Below, one piece after another: positions 28,395-39,054 of a stretch of DNA of 64,000 nt. The DNA is taken from assembly GCF_003581645.1 (NCBI RefSeq), contig NZ_QXFK01000018.1, positions 124,001-188,000 of the forward strand, in the 5' to 3' direction. Every line of letters begins with the position of its first letter. The stretch's first letter is position 1. The position numbers and the translations under genes are program-made. Under the pieces are notes generated by a model. The model saw nothing but the letters and a program-made list of their open reading frames with translations, was not told where the DNA came from and made no database searches. The DNA is from Pelagerythrobacter aerophilus (GTDB lineage Bacteria; Pseudomonadota; Alphaproteobacteria; Sphingomonadales; Sphingomonadaceae).

Positions 28395-28997
28395 TCATTT
28401 TCTCGCGTCGAGTCTGATCCGCACCGCATCGGCCGGATGCCTGGCTCCGAGCTTGGCCATCATATTCGCGCGGTGGATCTCGACCGTACGCGGGCTGATG
28501 GCGAGCTCACGGGCGATGGCCTTGTTGCTCAGGCCGTCGGTCAGCAGATCGAGAACTTCCCGTTCGCGCCGGGTCAGCCCGCCGATATGGCGGCGCGCTT
28601 CGGCAAGCCGCCGCTGCGTCGCCGCATGATCCGGCGCTCCGGCTGCCGCCCGGTCGATCGCGTCGGCCAGCGTTTCGCGTGTCACGGGCAGATCGAGGTA
28701 GTCGAACGCCCCACCCCGGATGGCAGCGACGACCCGTGCGGTTTCGGGCTCCACCGCGGTCGCGATCACCGGCAGCCAGACGGATTGCCGGGTGAGCCGC
28801 CGAATACCTTCCGCGATGCCGCCCCACCGGTCGCAATCGCGGACCAGCAGGAGCCCGCGATCGGGCTGTAGATCCGCCACCTCGTCGATCGCGGCATAGA
28901 CTTCCGGACGATGGTCCAGCGCCGCGGCGGCGCGGGCGATCTGCGCGCGCAGATCGTCTTCCGGTTCGACGATGTGAATGATCTGCTGCCCGGCCAT
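28395..28997 (-). CDS. FixJ/NarL-type response regulator with degenerate receiver
   Basis: This 200-residue protein has a receiver-like domain (1-120) and a LuxR-type HTH (about 138-195: LTRREREVLDLLTDGLSNKAIARELAISPRTVEIHR). Acidic residues remain (EPEDD near 11-15; Asp54 in LLLVRDCD), but the invariant Lys before Pro in the last receiver loop is replaced (YLDLP, Leu103 where FDYLEKP is usual). Phosphorylation may therefore be altered or absent. No histidine kinase is adjacent. It is convergent with the extensin-like gene. Confidence 0.88.
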   Translation of the reverse strand: MAGQQIIHIVEPEDDLRAQIARAAAALDHRPEVYAAIDEVADLQPDRGLLLVRDCDRWGGIAEGIRRLTRQSVWLPVIATAVEPETARVVAAIRGGAFDYLDLPVTRETLADAIDRAAAGAPDHAATQRRLAEARRHIGGLTRREREVLDLLTDGLSNKAIARELAISPRTVEIHRANMMAKLGARHPADAVRIRLDARK

Positions 28998-29150
28998 GCG
29001 GCGCAGCGATGCACCGAAGTACCGCCCTGGGCGGCATCACAGTCGCTCTGTTTTCAAGATTTTAGATAGCTACGATCACGTAGGCCGGTCGCCGGGCAGG
29101 TGGCACGCCGTACCGCCGGCTTCAATCCAGAATGGATGTATCAACTACGT

Positions 29151-29171
29151 GCTGCCACGATCCGTGGCAGC
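29151..29171 (-). terminator. Perfect hairpin ending the Anbu operon
   Basis: GCTGCCACG-ATC-CGTGGCAGC, a perfect 9-bp stem, starts two bases after the last stop (29174) of the four-gene minus-strand operon. There is no strong T-run, so it may end transcription weakly or protect the mRNA 3' end. Confidence 0.5.
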
Positions 29172-29173
29172 GC

Positions 29174-29923
29174 CTATTCGTCGCCCCCATAGAAGCTGTA
29201 GTCCGGCAAGGCGTGGAACGCCTTGCGCAACTCGTCGCCCCAGCTCGAGGAAATCGCCTCGAAATAAGGATCATCATGCGTGATGCGGCGCGCATGCGTG
29301 GCTTCGAATCCGTCGCGCGCGATCACCAGCAGATCGAGCGGCAGGCCGACCGAAAGATTGGCCTTGAGAGTGGAATCGAACGAAACCATCAGCAGCTTCA
29401 CCGCATCCTCGAAGCTCATCGCGCGGTCGTAGCCGCGGATCAGGATCGGACGGCCGTACTTCGTCTCGCCGATCTGGAAGAAAGGCGTGTCGAAACTCGC
29501 TTCGATGAAGTTGCCCTCGGGGTAGATCAGGAACAGGCGCGGCTCCATGCCCTTGATCTGCCCCGCGAGAACGACCGACGCGGTGAAGCGGCCCCGTCCG
29601 CGATCGCCATTCGCCTCCTGCCGTTCCTCGATCGTGGCGCGCAGCAGCCGGCCGATCTCGGTCGCCACCTGAAACATCGTCGGCGCTTCGAGCAGCGAGT
29701 TGTGCCGTTCCCCCGGGACCTTGATGCGTTCCTCGAGGTAACTGATCACCGCCTGCGTCGTGGCGAGATTGCCGGCAGTCATGACCGCGAGCATCCGCTC
29801 GCCCGGTTTCTGCCAGTGGAACATCTTTCGAAACACGGAGATGTTGTCGACGCCCGAATTGGTGCGCGTGTCGCTCATCAGGACGAGCCCTTTGTCGAGC
29901 ACCATTCCGACGCAATAGGTCAT
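29174..29923 (-). CDS. Anbu-type proteasome-like peptidase
   Basis: This 249-residue Ntn-hydrolase of the bacterial proteasome-like class (Anbu/BPH) starts M-TYCVGMVLDKGLVLMSDTR. Removal of Met would expose Thr as the catalytic N-terminal residue, as in HslV and proteasome beta subunits. SDTRTNSG is the conserved Asp region. The ATG at 29923 shares its A with the TAA of the transglutaminase gene (TAATG). The four-gene set with ATP-grasp, alpha-E and transglutaminase-like partners is a conserved association. The physiological substrate is unknown. The frame stays open upstream only as shadow sequence. Confidence 0.9.
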   Translation of the reverse strand: MTYCVGMVLDKGLVLMSDTRTNSGVDNISVFRKMFHWQKPGERMLAVMTAGNLATTQAVISYLEERIKVPGERHNSLLEAPTMFQVATEIGRLLRATIEERQEANGDRGRGRFTASVVLAGQIKGMEPRLFLIYPEGNFIEASFDTPFFQIGETKYGRPILIRGYDRAMSFEDAVKLLMVSFDSTLKANLSVGLPLDLLVIARDGFEATHARRITHDDPYFEAISSSWGDELRKAFHALPDYSFYGGDE

Positions 29924-30741
29924 TACTGCTGTTCCATCTGCTGCTGTTCGACCGCCACATCGACGTGGAGATCCTCGCTGGCAACCCCGAAGCTGACGCC
30001 CGTGACCGGAGCAGCATCGCGGTAGTCGAGGCCCGTGGCAACGCGAACGTAGCGTGAATCCGGACTGATCCCGTTGGAGATGTCGAACCCGACCCACCCC
30101 AGTCCTTCGACGTGCGCTTCGGCCCAGGCGTGGGTCGCTTCCTGATGGATGCGGTCGTTCATCATCAGATAGCCGCTGACGTAGCGCACCGGAATATCGA
30201 GGGTGCGGGCGGCGCCGATGAAGATGTGCGCGTGATCCTGACACACGCCGCAGCCGGCCTCCGCAGCTTCCTCGGCGGTAGTGGTGACGCCGGTCGATCC
30301 CGCGCGATATTTGACCGTCTCGCGGATGCGGTCCGAAAGGGCATGGAGGAAGTCCAGCTTACGATCGGGCGCGCATTCGAGGTCGCGCAGCAAAGCGCGC
30401 ACTTTCGCACCCGGCTGCGTCAGGCGGGTCTGCGCCGAGAAGCTCCACAGCGGCAGATGGCCGGAATGCTGGCCGATGACGCCGGCCTGGTCCTGCGTAT
30501 CGACCACACCGCTGCAACTGACGACGACTTCCCGCGCGCCCTGTTCGATGGAGATCAGCGTCACTGCGTTGCAATGCTGGTCCTCGTAGGTGAGTTCCGG
30601 GCGAGCATTCTCGTACTCCATGTTCCACGACAGAACCGCCTGGCCCTGAGTCGCCTTGGGCATCATGCGCAGCCGCTGGAGCGCATGCACCACCGGTTCG
30701 GCGAAGGCGTAGCGGGTTCTATGGCGGATCGAGAGGCGCAT
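29923..30741 (-). CDS. Transglutaminase-like cysteine protease-fold protein
   Basis: This 272-residue protein has an N-terminal beta domain (RLSIRHRTRYAFAEPVVHALQRLRMMP) and a transglutaminase core. The catalytic triad is visible: Cys167 in GCGVCQDHAH, His204 in ATHAWAEAHV and Asp220 in GWVGFD. No signal peptide is present, so it is probably cytoplasmic. Bacterial relatives are peptidases or amide-forming enzymes. It begins three bases after the alpha-E stop and overlaps the Anbu start. Confidence 0.92.
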   Translation of the reverse strand: MRLSIRHRTRYAFAEPVVHALQRLRMMPKATQGQAVLSWNMEYENARPELTYEDQHCNAVTLISIEQGAREVVVSCSGVVDTQDQAGVIGQHSGHLPLWSFSAQTRLTQPGAKVRALLRDLECAPDRKLDFLHALSDRIRETVKYRAGSTGVTTTAEEAAEAGCGVCQDHAHIFIGAARTLDIPVRYVSGYLMMNDRIHQEATHAWAEAHVEGLGWVGFDISNGISPDSRYVRVATGLDYRDAAPVTGVSFGVASEDLHVDVAVEQQQMEQQ

Positions 30742-30744
30742 CGG

Positions 30745-31689
30745 TCAGCTCAGGAACCGGTAGTCTTCGGCGATCGCGTCGGCGATGGCGCGATTGCAGG
30801 TGATGAATTCCAGCAGGAAGTCGTGCAGGCCCGTCTCGAAGATGCTGTCGATCGTGAGATCGGCAATGCGCGTGGCGCTTTCCCGCATCAAGGCATTGCT
30901 CTCCCCCTCGGCACCATGAAGCCGCGCCAGTGCCGCCAGCTCGTCGCGCAGGGCCGAATGGCAAAAGGCGATGCTGCGCGGGAAACGGTCGTCGAGCACG
31001 AGAAATTCGACGATCCCGCGCGCGTCGATCTGTCCGGCGTTGAGCCAGCGAAACGCGCGGTCGCCGGAGACGGAACGGAGCACCTGATCCCACTGCCCGG
31101 TGTCGAGGCTCGACCCGACGTAGGACAGCGAGGGCAGCAGCAGGTAGTACTTCATGTCGAGAATGCGGGCGACGCAGTCGGCGCGTTCGGCGAAGGTGCC
31201 CGCGCGGGCGAAGTGGAACCCTTCGTTGCGCAGCATCGATCCATTCATGGCGCCGTGCACCGCGGTGCCAGCACGGCGGATGATCTGCACGGCCTCCCCC
31301 ACGCTGCCCTGCGCTACCGGGCGGGCGAGGAGCCCCGAGATCTCCATCCAGCTCTCGTTGATCGCTTCCCATAGCTCGCCGCTGATCGCGTTGCGTACCG
31401 CGCGCGCGTTGGTCCGTACCGCGCCGACCAGGGCGAGCACGCTCATTGCGTTGTCGGGGTCGCGCAGGAGGTAATTCCATGCCTGGTGCCCGGTGTAGGT
31501 GCCGTGCTTCGCCTCGTAGCCGCTACGCTGCCCGAAAGCCTCCACCACGGAGCGCCATTCCTCTTCGGCCGTGGCAACATCGCGGGTGAGCGCCATGTGA
31601 AAGCCCGCCTCCAGCAAGCGCGCGGTATTCTCCGCCCGTTCGAGGTAGCGGAACATCCAGAAGAGGCCGTGTGCGGTGCGGCCTAGCAA
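30745..31689 (-). CDS. Alpha-E domain protein
   Basis: This 314-residue, all-helical alpha-E protein begins LGRTAHGLFWMFRYLERAENTARLLEAGF. That fixes the start as TTG at 31689, with an excellent GGAGGG seven bases upstream. An extended upstream frame has no similarity. Glu/Arg-rich helices (GELWEAINESWMEI, ERADCVARILDMKYYLLLPS) are typical. Alpha-E proteins always accompany permuted ATP-grasp proteins and are thought to be their partners in peptide-bond or amide synthesis. The gene follows the ATP-grasp gene after 16 bp. Confidence 0.9.
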   Translation of the reverse strand: MLGRTAHGLFWMFRYLERAENTARLLEAGFHMALTRDVATAEEEWRSVVEAFGQRSGYEAKHGTYTGHQAWNYLLRDPDNAMSVLALVGAVRTNARAVRNAISGELWEAINESWMEISGLLARPVAQGSVGEAVQIIRRAGTAVHGAMNGSMLRNEGFHFARAGTFAERADCVARILDMKYYLLLPSLSYVGSSLDTGQWDQVLRSVSGDRAFRWLNAGQIDARGIVEFLVLDDRFPRSIAFCHSALRDELAALARLHGAEGESNALMRESATRIADLTIDSIFETGLHDFLLEFITCNRAIADAIAEDYRFLS

Positions 31690-31705
31690 GGCGGGGCCCT
31701 CCGCA

Positions 31706-33133
31706 TCAGTCCTTGAGCACCCAAGTGTCTTTCGTGCCCCCGCCCTGGCTCGAATTGACCACCAGCGAGCCCTTGCGCATCGCCACGCGGCTGAGTCCGC
31801 CGGGGACGATATCGATGCCTTCGGGCGAGACGAGCACGAAAGGCCTGAGATCGACGTGCCGCGGGGCAAGACCGCGCCGGGTGTAGATCGGGCAGGTCGA
31901 TAGCGAGAGGGTGGGCTGCGCGATGTAGTTCTGCGGGCTCGCCTTCAGCTTGCGGCGAAAAGCGGCCAGTTCGCGCTTCGAAGCGGCCGGGCCGACTAGC
32001 ATGCCATAGCCACCCGAACCGTGGACTTCCTTGACCACCAGTTCCTCGAGATTGTCGAGCACGTGGGCAAGGCCCTCCCGATCGGCGCAGCGCCAGGTCT
32101 GGACGTTGGGCAGCAGCGGCTTCTCGCCGGTATAGAACTCCACGATCTCCGGCATGAAGCTGTAGATCGCCTTGTCGTCCGCCACGCCCGTGCCGGGGGC
32201 ATTGGCAATGGTAATTCCGCCCGCGCGATAGACGTCCATGATGCCCGGCACGCCAAGCACGCTGTCCGGATTGAAGGTCAGCGGATCGAGGAAATCGTCG
32301 TCCACCCGGCGGTAGAGCACGTCGATCGGCTCATATCCACGCGTCGTACGCATGGCGACGCGGCCGTCGGTCACGCGCAGGTCGCTGCCCTCGACCAGTT
32401 CGGCGCCCATCTGATCGGCAAGGAAAGCATGCTCGAAATAGGCGCTGTTGTAGATGCCCGGGGTCAGAACCGCGACCGTCGGCTTGCATTTCGCCGCCGC
32501 CGGCGTGCAGGCCGCGAGGCTCTTGGCCAGCCGCCGCGGATAGTCCGACACGGTACGCACCGGCACCCGCGTGAAGAGCTCGGGGAACATCGCCATCATG
32601 GTTTCGCGGTTCTGCAGCATGTAGCTGACCCCCGACGGCGTGCGCGCGTTGTCCTCCAGCACGAAGAACTCGTCCGGGCCGGTACGCACGAGATCGATGC
32701 CGACCACGTGCGTGTATATCTCGCCGGGTGGTGTGAACCCGACCATGTTCTGCAGCCAGGCGGGATTGTCGCGCAGCAGCCTCTCGGGCAGCACGCCGGC
32801 GCTGACGATCTCCTGGCCGTGATAGAGATCGTGGATGAACGCATTGATCGCGCGCACGCGCTGCTCGATCCCACGCGTCAGACGGCTCCACTCGGCCGCC
32901 GTGATGATGCGCGGTACCATGTCGAATGGGATCAGCCGCTCCTCGGCCTCGTTCTCCCCGTAGACGTTGAACGTGATCCCGGTGCGACGGAACGCGATCT
33001 CGGCTTCGCGGTGCTTGCGCGAGAGGAAGGCCGATTCCTGCTGATCGTACCAGTGGCGATATTCCTGGTAAGCCGGCCGAACCGCGCCGTCGCTGGTCCG
33101 CATCTCGTCGAATCTGCCATCGGCCTCGTACAT
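31706..33133 (-). CDS. Circularly permuted ATP-grasp type 2 protein
   Basis: This 475-residue protein starts with ATG at 33133 behind a perfect AGGAGG. It has the N-terminal CP-ATP-grasp features (FNVYGENEAEERLIPFD, RAINAFIHDLYH, EFFVLEDNARTPSGVSYMLQNR) and a C-terminal ATP-grasp part (ELVVKEVHGSGGYGMLVG, YIAQPTLSLSTCP, HVDLRPFVL, GGLSRVAMRKGSLVVNSSQGGGTKDTWVL). Such proteins are predicted to form peptide or amide bonds using ATP. It leads the operon of ATP-grasp, alpha-E, transglutaminase and Anbu peptidase. Confidence 0.94.
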   Translation of the reverse strand: MYEADGRFDEMRTSDGAVRPAYQEYRHWYDQQESAFLSRKHREAEIAFRRTGITFNVYGENEAEERLIPFDMVPRIITAAEWSRLTRGIEQRVRAINAFIHDLYHGQEIVSAGVLPERLLRDNPAWLQNMVGFTPPGEIYTHVVGIDLVRTGPDEFFVLEDNARTPSGVSYMLQNRETMMAMFPELFTRVPVRTVSDYPRRLAKSLAACTPAAAKCKPTVAVLTPGIYNSAYFEHAFLADQMGAELVEGSDLRVTDGRVAMRTTRGYEPIDVLYRRVDDDFLDPLTFNPDSVLGVPGIMDVYRAGGITIANAPGTGVADDKAIYSFMPEIVEFYTGEKPLLPNVQTWRCADREGLAHVLDNLEELVVKEVHGSGGYGMLVGPAASKRELAAFRRKLKASPQNYIAQPTLSLSTCPIYTRRGLAPRHVDLRPFVLVSPEGIDIVPGGLSRVAMRKGSLVVNSSQGGGTKDTWVLKD

Positions 33134-33204
33134 GAACCTCCTGGATCGATGTCCGGTGCGGTTCACGTCCCACGACAGGCCGCCCCCATCGTTTAGGAAA
33201 AGGC

Positions 33205-33999
33205 TCAGTCGGCTTCGAGTTCCCGCAGGACGGCGTGAATGGCCTGGGGCGACGAGGTAAAGCCCAGGTGGGTACAGCGCAGCGCCACGGCCCGGTCGCG
33301 CTCGCTCTCGCGGCCGCGCGCGCTGCGCGGGCTGACGATGCCGTCGCGCGGGCTCCACAGGGCGACGGTCGGCACCGGCGGCTTCTCGCGCAGGTTGGCT
33401 TCGATCGGCGGCTGATCGACGCGGTGTCCGGTCACGAACTGATAAGCGCGCCAGGCGTTGTTGGCGCGCGGATTGCCCGAGAAGGGGGATCCCATGGTGA
33501 TCACCTTCGCCACCAGCTCCGGGTGACGCTTGGCGATCTCGCGTGCGAAGAGACCGCCGAGGCTCCAGCCGACGAGATAGACCTCCCGGCCGTAGCGCTC
33601 GTGCACCTCGATCAACCGCCGCTCGAGGTACTGAACGTTCTCTTCGGTCGGCCCGAAGTTGAAGCCCAGGCCCCAGCGCTTGACCTTGTGCCCCGCCTGT
33701 TCGAGCAATCGCGCCATGTAGCGCATGCGGACCGGGTGCGTGGCAAAGCCCGGCAGCAACATGACCGTGCGGCAGGCAGAGGCATTGGGGATATCTACGC
33801 GCCGGAACGGCCGGACGACCGGCTCCGCCAGATGGGAGAGCTCGCCGACAAGATACAGGAGCTTCGGGCCGCCGTTCGCCTCGGGGTCCGGCTCGCGCGC
33901 CAGCTCCCAGCGCAGGGCCAGTTCCTCCCGCGTAGTGGGGAGCTGTGCGAACGAGGAAGGGGCCGGTAGCGTTGCCATCAAAATGTAACTTATGCTCAT
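33205..33999 (-). CDS. Alpha/beta hydrolase
   Basis: About 264 residues with an alpha/beta hydrolase fold: oxyanion region VMLLPGFATHP, nucleophile elbow VGWSLGGLFAREIA (GWSLG) and the Asp region TVALWSPRDGIVSP. The final His is likely in CTHLGFTSSP. The start is uncertain; ATG at 33999 and ATG at 33978 both lack a good ribosome site. It lies 72 bp upstream of the ATP-grasp gene on the same strand and could be co-transcribed. The substrate is unknown. Confidence 0.85.
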   Translation of the reverse strand: MSISYILMATLPAPSSFAQLPTTREELALRWELAREPDPEANGGPKLLYLVGELSHLAEPVVRPFRRVDIPNASACRTVMLLPGFATHPVRMRYMARLLEQAGHKVKRWGLGFNFGPTEENVQYLERRLIEVHERYGREVYLVGWSLGGLFAREIAKRHPELVAKVITMGSPFSGNPRANNAWRAYQFVTGHRVDQPPIEANLREKPPVPTVALWSPRDGIVSPRSARGRESERDRAVALRCTHLGFTSSPQAIHAVLRELEAD

Positions 34000-34049
34000 T
34001 TGGCTAACGCTGGCTGAACGGCGGCGTTCCACCCCCGACTTTGCGTTAC

Positions 34050-34592
34050 CTAGGGACAGTCGCCGATCCGCTCGGACACGACTTCCATCGTCATGCGCAT
34101 CTCGCCGCCTGGAATCGCTCCCGATTGCTGGCTCATGGCCATCCGCATGCGGCTCCGTTCTTCCTCAACGGTGCCGTTGATCGTCATCTCCGCATCGACC
34201 CCGCCGGGCCCGCCGCAGGTGAGCGCCGCGTCGAGGTCCTTACCCGCCGCTTCGAAGCGCGAAAAAGAGCAGGTTATGCCGTCCTGCCCCTCGCCAAGCT
34301 GCTTGACCACGCGCCGGAAGCCTTCCTCGGCCTCGGCTTCGGTCAGGCATTGGGTCCGCGGCTCGCCCTGAAGGCCGGCAGCCATGTCGCGCATCCGGGC
34401 CGCCTGTTCCGGCGGAATGCCGGGAATTTCGAAATCGATGACTTCGGCGCTGCTGTGATAGAGCCCCGGGCGCGGCTTCACCAGATTGTCGGCCGCCTTG
34501 ATGACATCCTCGGCCGTCTTCGGCTGATCGGGCTCGCTGCCGCAGGCCGCAAGCGCAAGCGCACTGCCGGCAACCATGACCATTGCACGCAT
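34050..34592 (-). CDS. DUF3617-type lipoprotein
   Basis: This 180-residue exported protein has a lipobox (ALALAACGS). The body resembles DUF3617 proteins: a [20 protein letters not shown] strand region, a cysteine in [40 protein letters not shown] and a final conserved GDCP, giving paired cysteines. Function is unknown. It is divergent from uvrB and separated from the hydrolase by a 50-bp gap. Confidence 0.8.
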   Translation of the reverse strand: MRAMVMVAGSALALAACGSEPDQPKTAEDVIKAADNLVKPRPGLYHSSAEVIDFEIPGIPPEQAARMRDMAAGLQGEPRTQCLTEAEAEEGFRRVVKQLGEGQDGITCSFSRFEAAGKDLDAALTCGGPGGVDAEMTINGTVEEERSRMRMAMSQQSGAIPGGEMRMTMEVVSERIGDCP

Positions 34593-34694
34593 TCGATCGC
34601 TCCTTGCTGGATCCCCTTGTTCCCCAAGCTATCAAGCAGGACGCAGCCTGCCAAGCGCTTGCCGTCCGCCCCTTGCTCGCCCATATCCCGGACC

Positions 34695-36881
<2,187 letters not shown>

Positions 36882-36994
36882 CAGCCCCGGGGCGATAGCG
36901 GGATCGGCGAGCAGAGCAGTTCGTTCGTCGATCCCTGTCGATGATCCATCACGAATTATTGCATCTTGCGGGTCGGCTGCCCTAGTAGCCCCCG

Positions 36995-38491
36995 ATGATT
37001 TTCCGAACCTTGCTTGCGGCAACCGCCGTTCTCGCCCTTTCCTCTCCCGCCGTCGCCCAGACGGATGAAGCCGAACCGGCCCCGAAGGCAGAAACGGCGT
37101 ACGAAGCGAATTCCGCTTCGGAGACGCTCAGCGGTACCTTTGGCGGACGCTCGATCCACTATACCGCGACGGTCGAGGAACAGCTGCTCAAGGGAGACGA
37201 CGGCACGCCCAAGGCGGCAATCGTCACGACTTCCTACATTGCGGAGCCACGCGATCCGTCGCGGCCCGTGACGTTCCTGTTCAACGGCGGCCCCGGTTCC
37301 GGCTCGGTCTGGCTGCAGATGGGCGCGTTCGGGCCCAAGCGGGTCGCCATTCCGTCCGATGCGCGCGACGATGGCGCCCCGCCCTATCCGATCCTCGACA
37401 ATCCCGATTCACTGCTCGACGTGACCGATCTGGTCTTCATCGATCCGGTCGGCACCGGCTTCAGCCACACGATCGGTGATACCAAGGGCGAGGATTACTG
37501 GGGCGTCACCAAGGACGCCAAGTCGGTCGCCCGGGTGATCCGGGACTGGCTGAGCAAGAACGGCCGCTGGAACAGCCCGAAGTTCCTCGGCGGCGAGAGC
37601 TACGGCACGACGCGGTCCGCAGCGGTCGTCCACGAGCTCGAGGGCGCCTATAACGACGTCTCGCTCAACGGCGTGATCCTGATTTCCACCGTGCTCGACT
37701 TCGGGGCGGGCGCCGAAACCGAAGGCGCCGAGCTGGGCTATATCACCACGCTGCCATCGATGGCTGCGACGGCGCTCTATCACGGCAAGGCGACGGCGCC
37801 ATCCGTCGAGCAGTTCGTCGAGGAAGCGCGCCAGTTCGCGATCGGCCCCTACGCCGCCTTCCTGCTCAAGGGTCAGAATGCGAGCGCTCAGGAGCGCGCT
37901 GCGGTTCGCGCCGAACTCGCACGCTTCACCGGGCTTTCCGAAGAATTTCTCGAGCGGGCGGACCTGCGCGTGTCATCCGGCCGGTTCTACAAGGAACTGC
38001 TGCGAGATCGCGGCCTCACCGTGGGCCGCCTCGACAGCCGCTACACCGGCGTCGATTACGACAATGCCGGCGAGCATCCGGACAATGATCCGAGCTTCTA
38101 CGGTATCGATGGGGGCTATACCGCCGCAGTCAATCACTTCATGCGCGACACGCTGGGTTACCAGACCGAGCGCGATTACGTGACGATCGGCTACGTCGGG
38201 CCGTGGGACTGGCGGCTCGAGGGCGGACGCGACACCAACGCCTATCTCAACGTCGCCCCCTATCTCGGCAAGGCGCTGCGCGAGAATTCGGGCATGCGCA
38301 TCTTCGTCGGCCAGGGCTGGTACGATTTCGCAACCCCCTTCTTCGCGGCCGAATATGCGCTGACCCGCACCGGTTTCCCGCAGGATCGGATCGTGTGGCA
38401 CTACTACGATTCCGGCCACATGATGTACGTGCGTGACGAGGACCGCCGCAAGCTGTCGGAAGACGTTCGCGCCTTCATCCGCGCGCGCTGA
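36995..38491 (+). CDS. Secreted S10-family serine carboxypeptidase
   Basis: This 498-residue protein has a signal peptide (TLLAATAVLALSSPAVAQ). S10 motifs are present: FLFNGGPGSGSVWLQMG, DPVGTGFS, nucleophile Ser202 in GGESYGTTR, Asp in GWYDFATPF and His in DSGHMMYV. It should release C-terminal amino acids in the periplasm or outside the cell. S10 enzymes are mainly eukaryotic, but a bacterial branch is common in sphingomonads and xanthomonads. The next gene starts five bases after its stop. Confidence 0.93.
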   Translation: MIFRTLLAATAVLALSSPAVAQTDEAEPAPKAETAYEANSASETLSGTFGGRSIHYTATVEEQLLKGDDGTPKAAIVTTSYIAEPRDPSRPVTFLFNGGPGSGSVWLQMGAFGPKRVAIPSDARDDGAPPYPILDNPDSLLDVTDLVFIDPVGTGFSHTIGDTKGEDYWGVTKDAKSVARVIRDWLSKNGRWNSPKFLGGESYGTTRSAAVVHELEGAYNDVSLNGVILISTVLDFGAGAETEGAELGYITTLPSMAATALYHGKATAPSVEQFVEEARQFAIGPYAAFLLKGQNASAQERAAVRAELARFTGLSEEFLERADLRVSSGRFYKELLRDRGLTVGRLDSRYTGVDYDNAGEHPDNDPSFYGIDGGYTAAVNHFMRDTLGYQTERDYVTIGYVGPWDWRLEGGRDTNAYLNVAPYLGKALRENSGMRIFVGQGWYDFATPFFAAEYALTRTGFPQDRIVWHYYDSGHMMYVRDEDRRKLSEDVRAFIRAR

Positions 38492-38496
38492 AGCCG

Positions 38497-39054
38497 TTGC
38501 TCGGCCGCTTTACCACTTCTGCCGTGCTGATCGCGCTGGCCGCGTGCAAACCGCCTGCGACCGAAGACTACGTGGCCCGCGTCGAGCTCGACAAGGCACG
38601 CCCCTTTGCGAGCGAGCCGATCCCCTCCCCCGACACCGACGGGGCTCTTTGGGCGGAAAGCGACCGGCCGGGCCGCATCCTGTACGGCAAGCCCGGGGAG
38701 GCCCCGCTGATGGCACTCGCCTGCGAGCAGGGCGAGCAAGGCCAGCGTGTCCACATCACCCGCTTCGCTGCGGCCGATCCGGAAGCCAAGGGGATTCTCG
38801 CGCTTATCGGCAACGGTCACGTTACACGGCTGCCGGTCGACGCGACGTGGAACGGGCGGGCGTGGCTGTGGGAGGGTTATGCCGCGGCCGACGATCCCGA
38901 TCTCGAGGTGTTGACGGGCCGGCGCAAGGTCGAGGCGACCGTGCCCGGCGCGGGATCGGTTGATCTCAATCCGAGCGAACGCCCGCGGCACCTGATTGAG
39001 ACGTGTCGTGGAGAACGTTCGCCGGACGAGCCGGTACCGCCTGAGCCAGAGTGA
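38497..39054 (+). CDS. Hypothetical lipoprotein
   Basis: This 185-residue product starts with TTG at 38497, five bases after the carboxypeptidase stop. A lipobox (VLIALAACKPP) suggests membrane anchoring. The rest has no family I recognise; a possible pattern is GAPLMALACEQGE... with strands and a Pro/Glu-rich end. Its last 89 bp overlap the 3' end of dsbD on the other strand. Codon use looks ordinary. The reading frame is convincing; function is unknown. Confidence 0.72.
   Translation: MLGRFTTSAVLIALAACKPPATEDYVARVELDKARPFASEPIPSPDTDGALWAESDRPGRILYGKPGEAPLMALACEQGEQGQRVHITRFAAADPEAKGILALIGNGHVTRLPVDATWNGRAWLWEGYAAADDPDLEVLTGRRKVEATVPGAGSVDLNPSERPRHLIETCRGERSPDEPVPPEPE

Noticed and set aside
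28998-29150. Riboswitch or regulatory RNA upstream of the FixJ-type regulator
   Set aside because: Only a short GCCGCCC-A-GGGCGG-type palindrome and an AT-rich patch are present, too little to claim a structured RNA.
30112-31374. 420-codon plus-strand frame opposite the transglutaminase and alpha-E genes
   Set aside because: Spans two real minus-strand genes and their junction and has no similarity, so it is not a gene.
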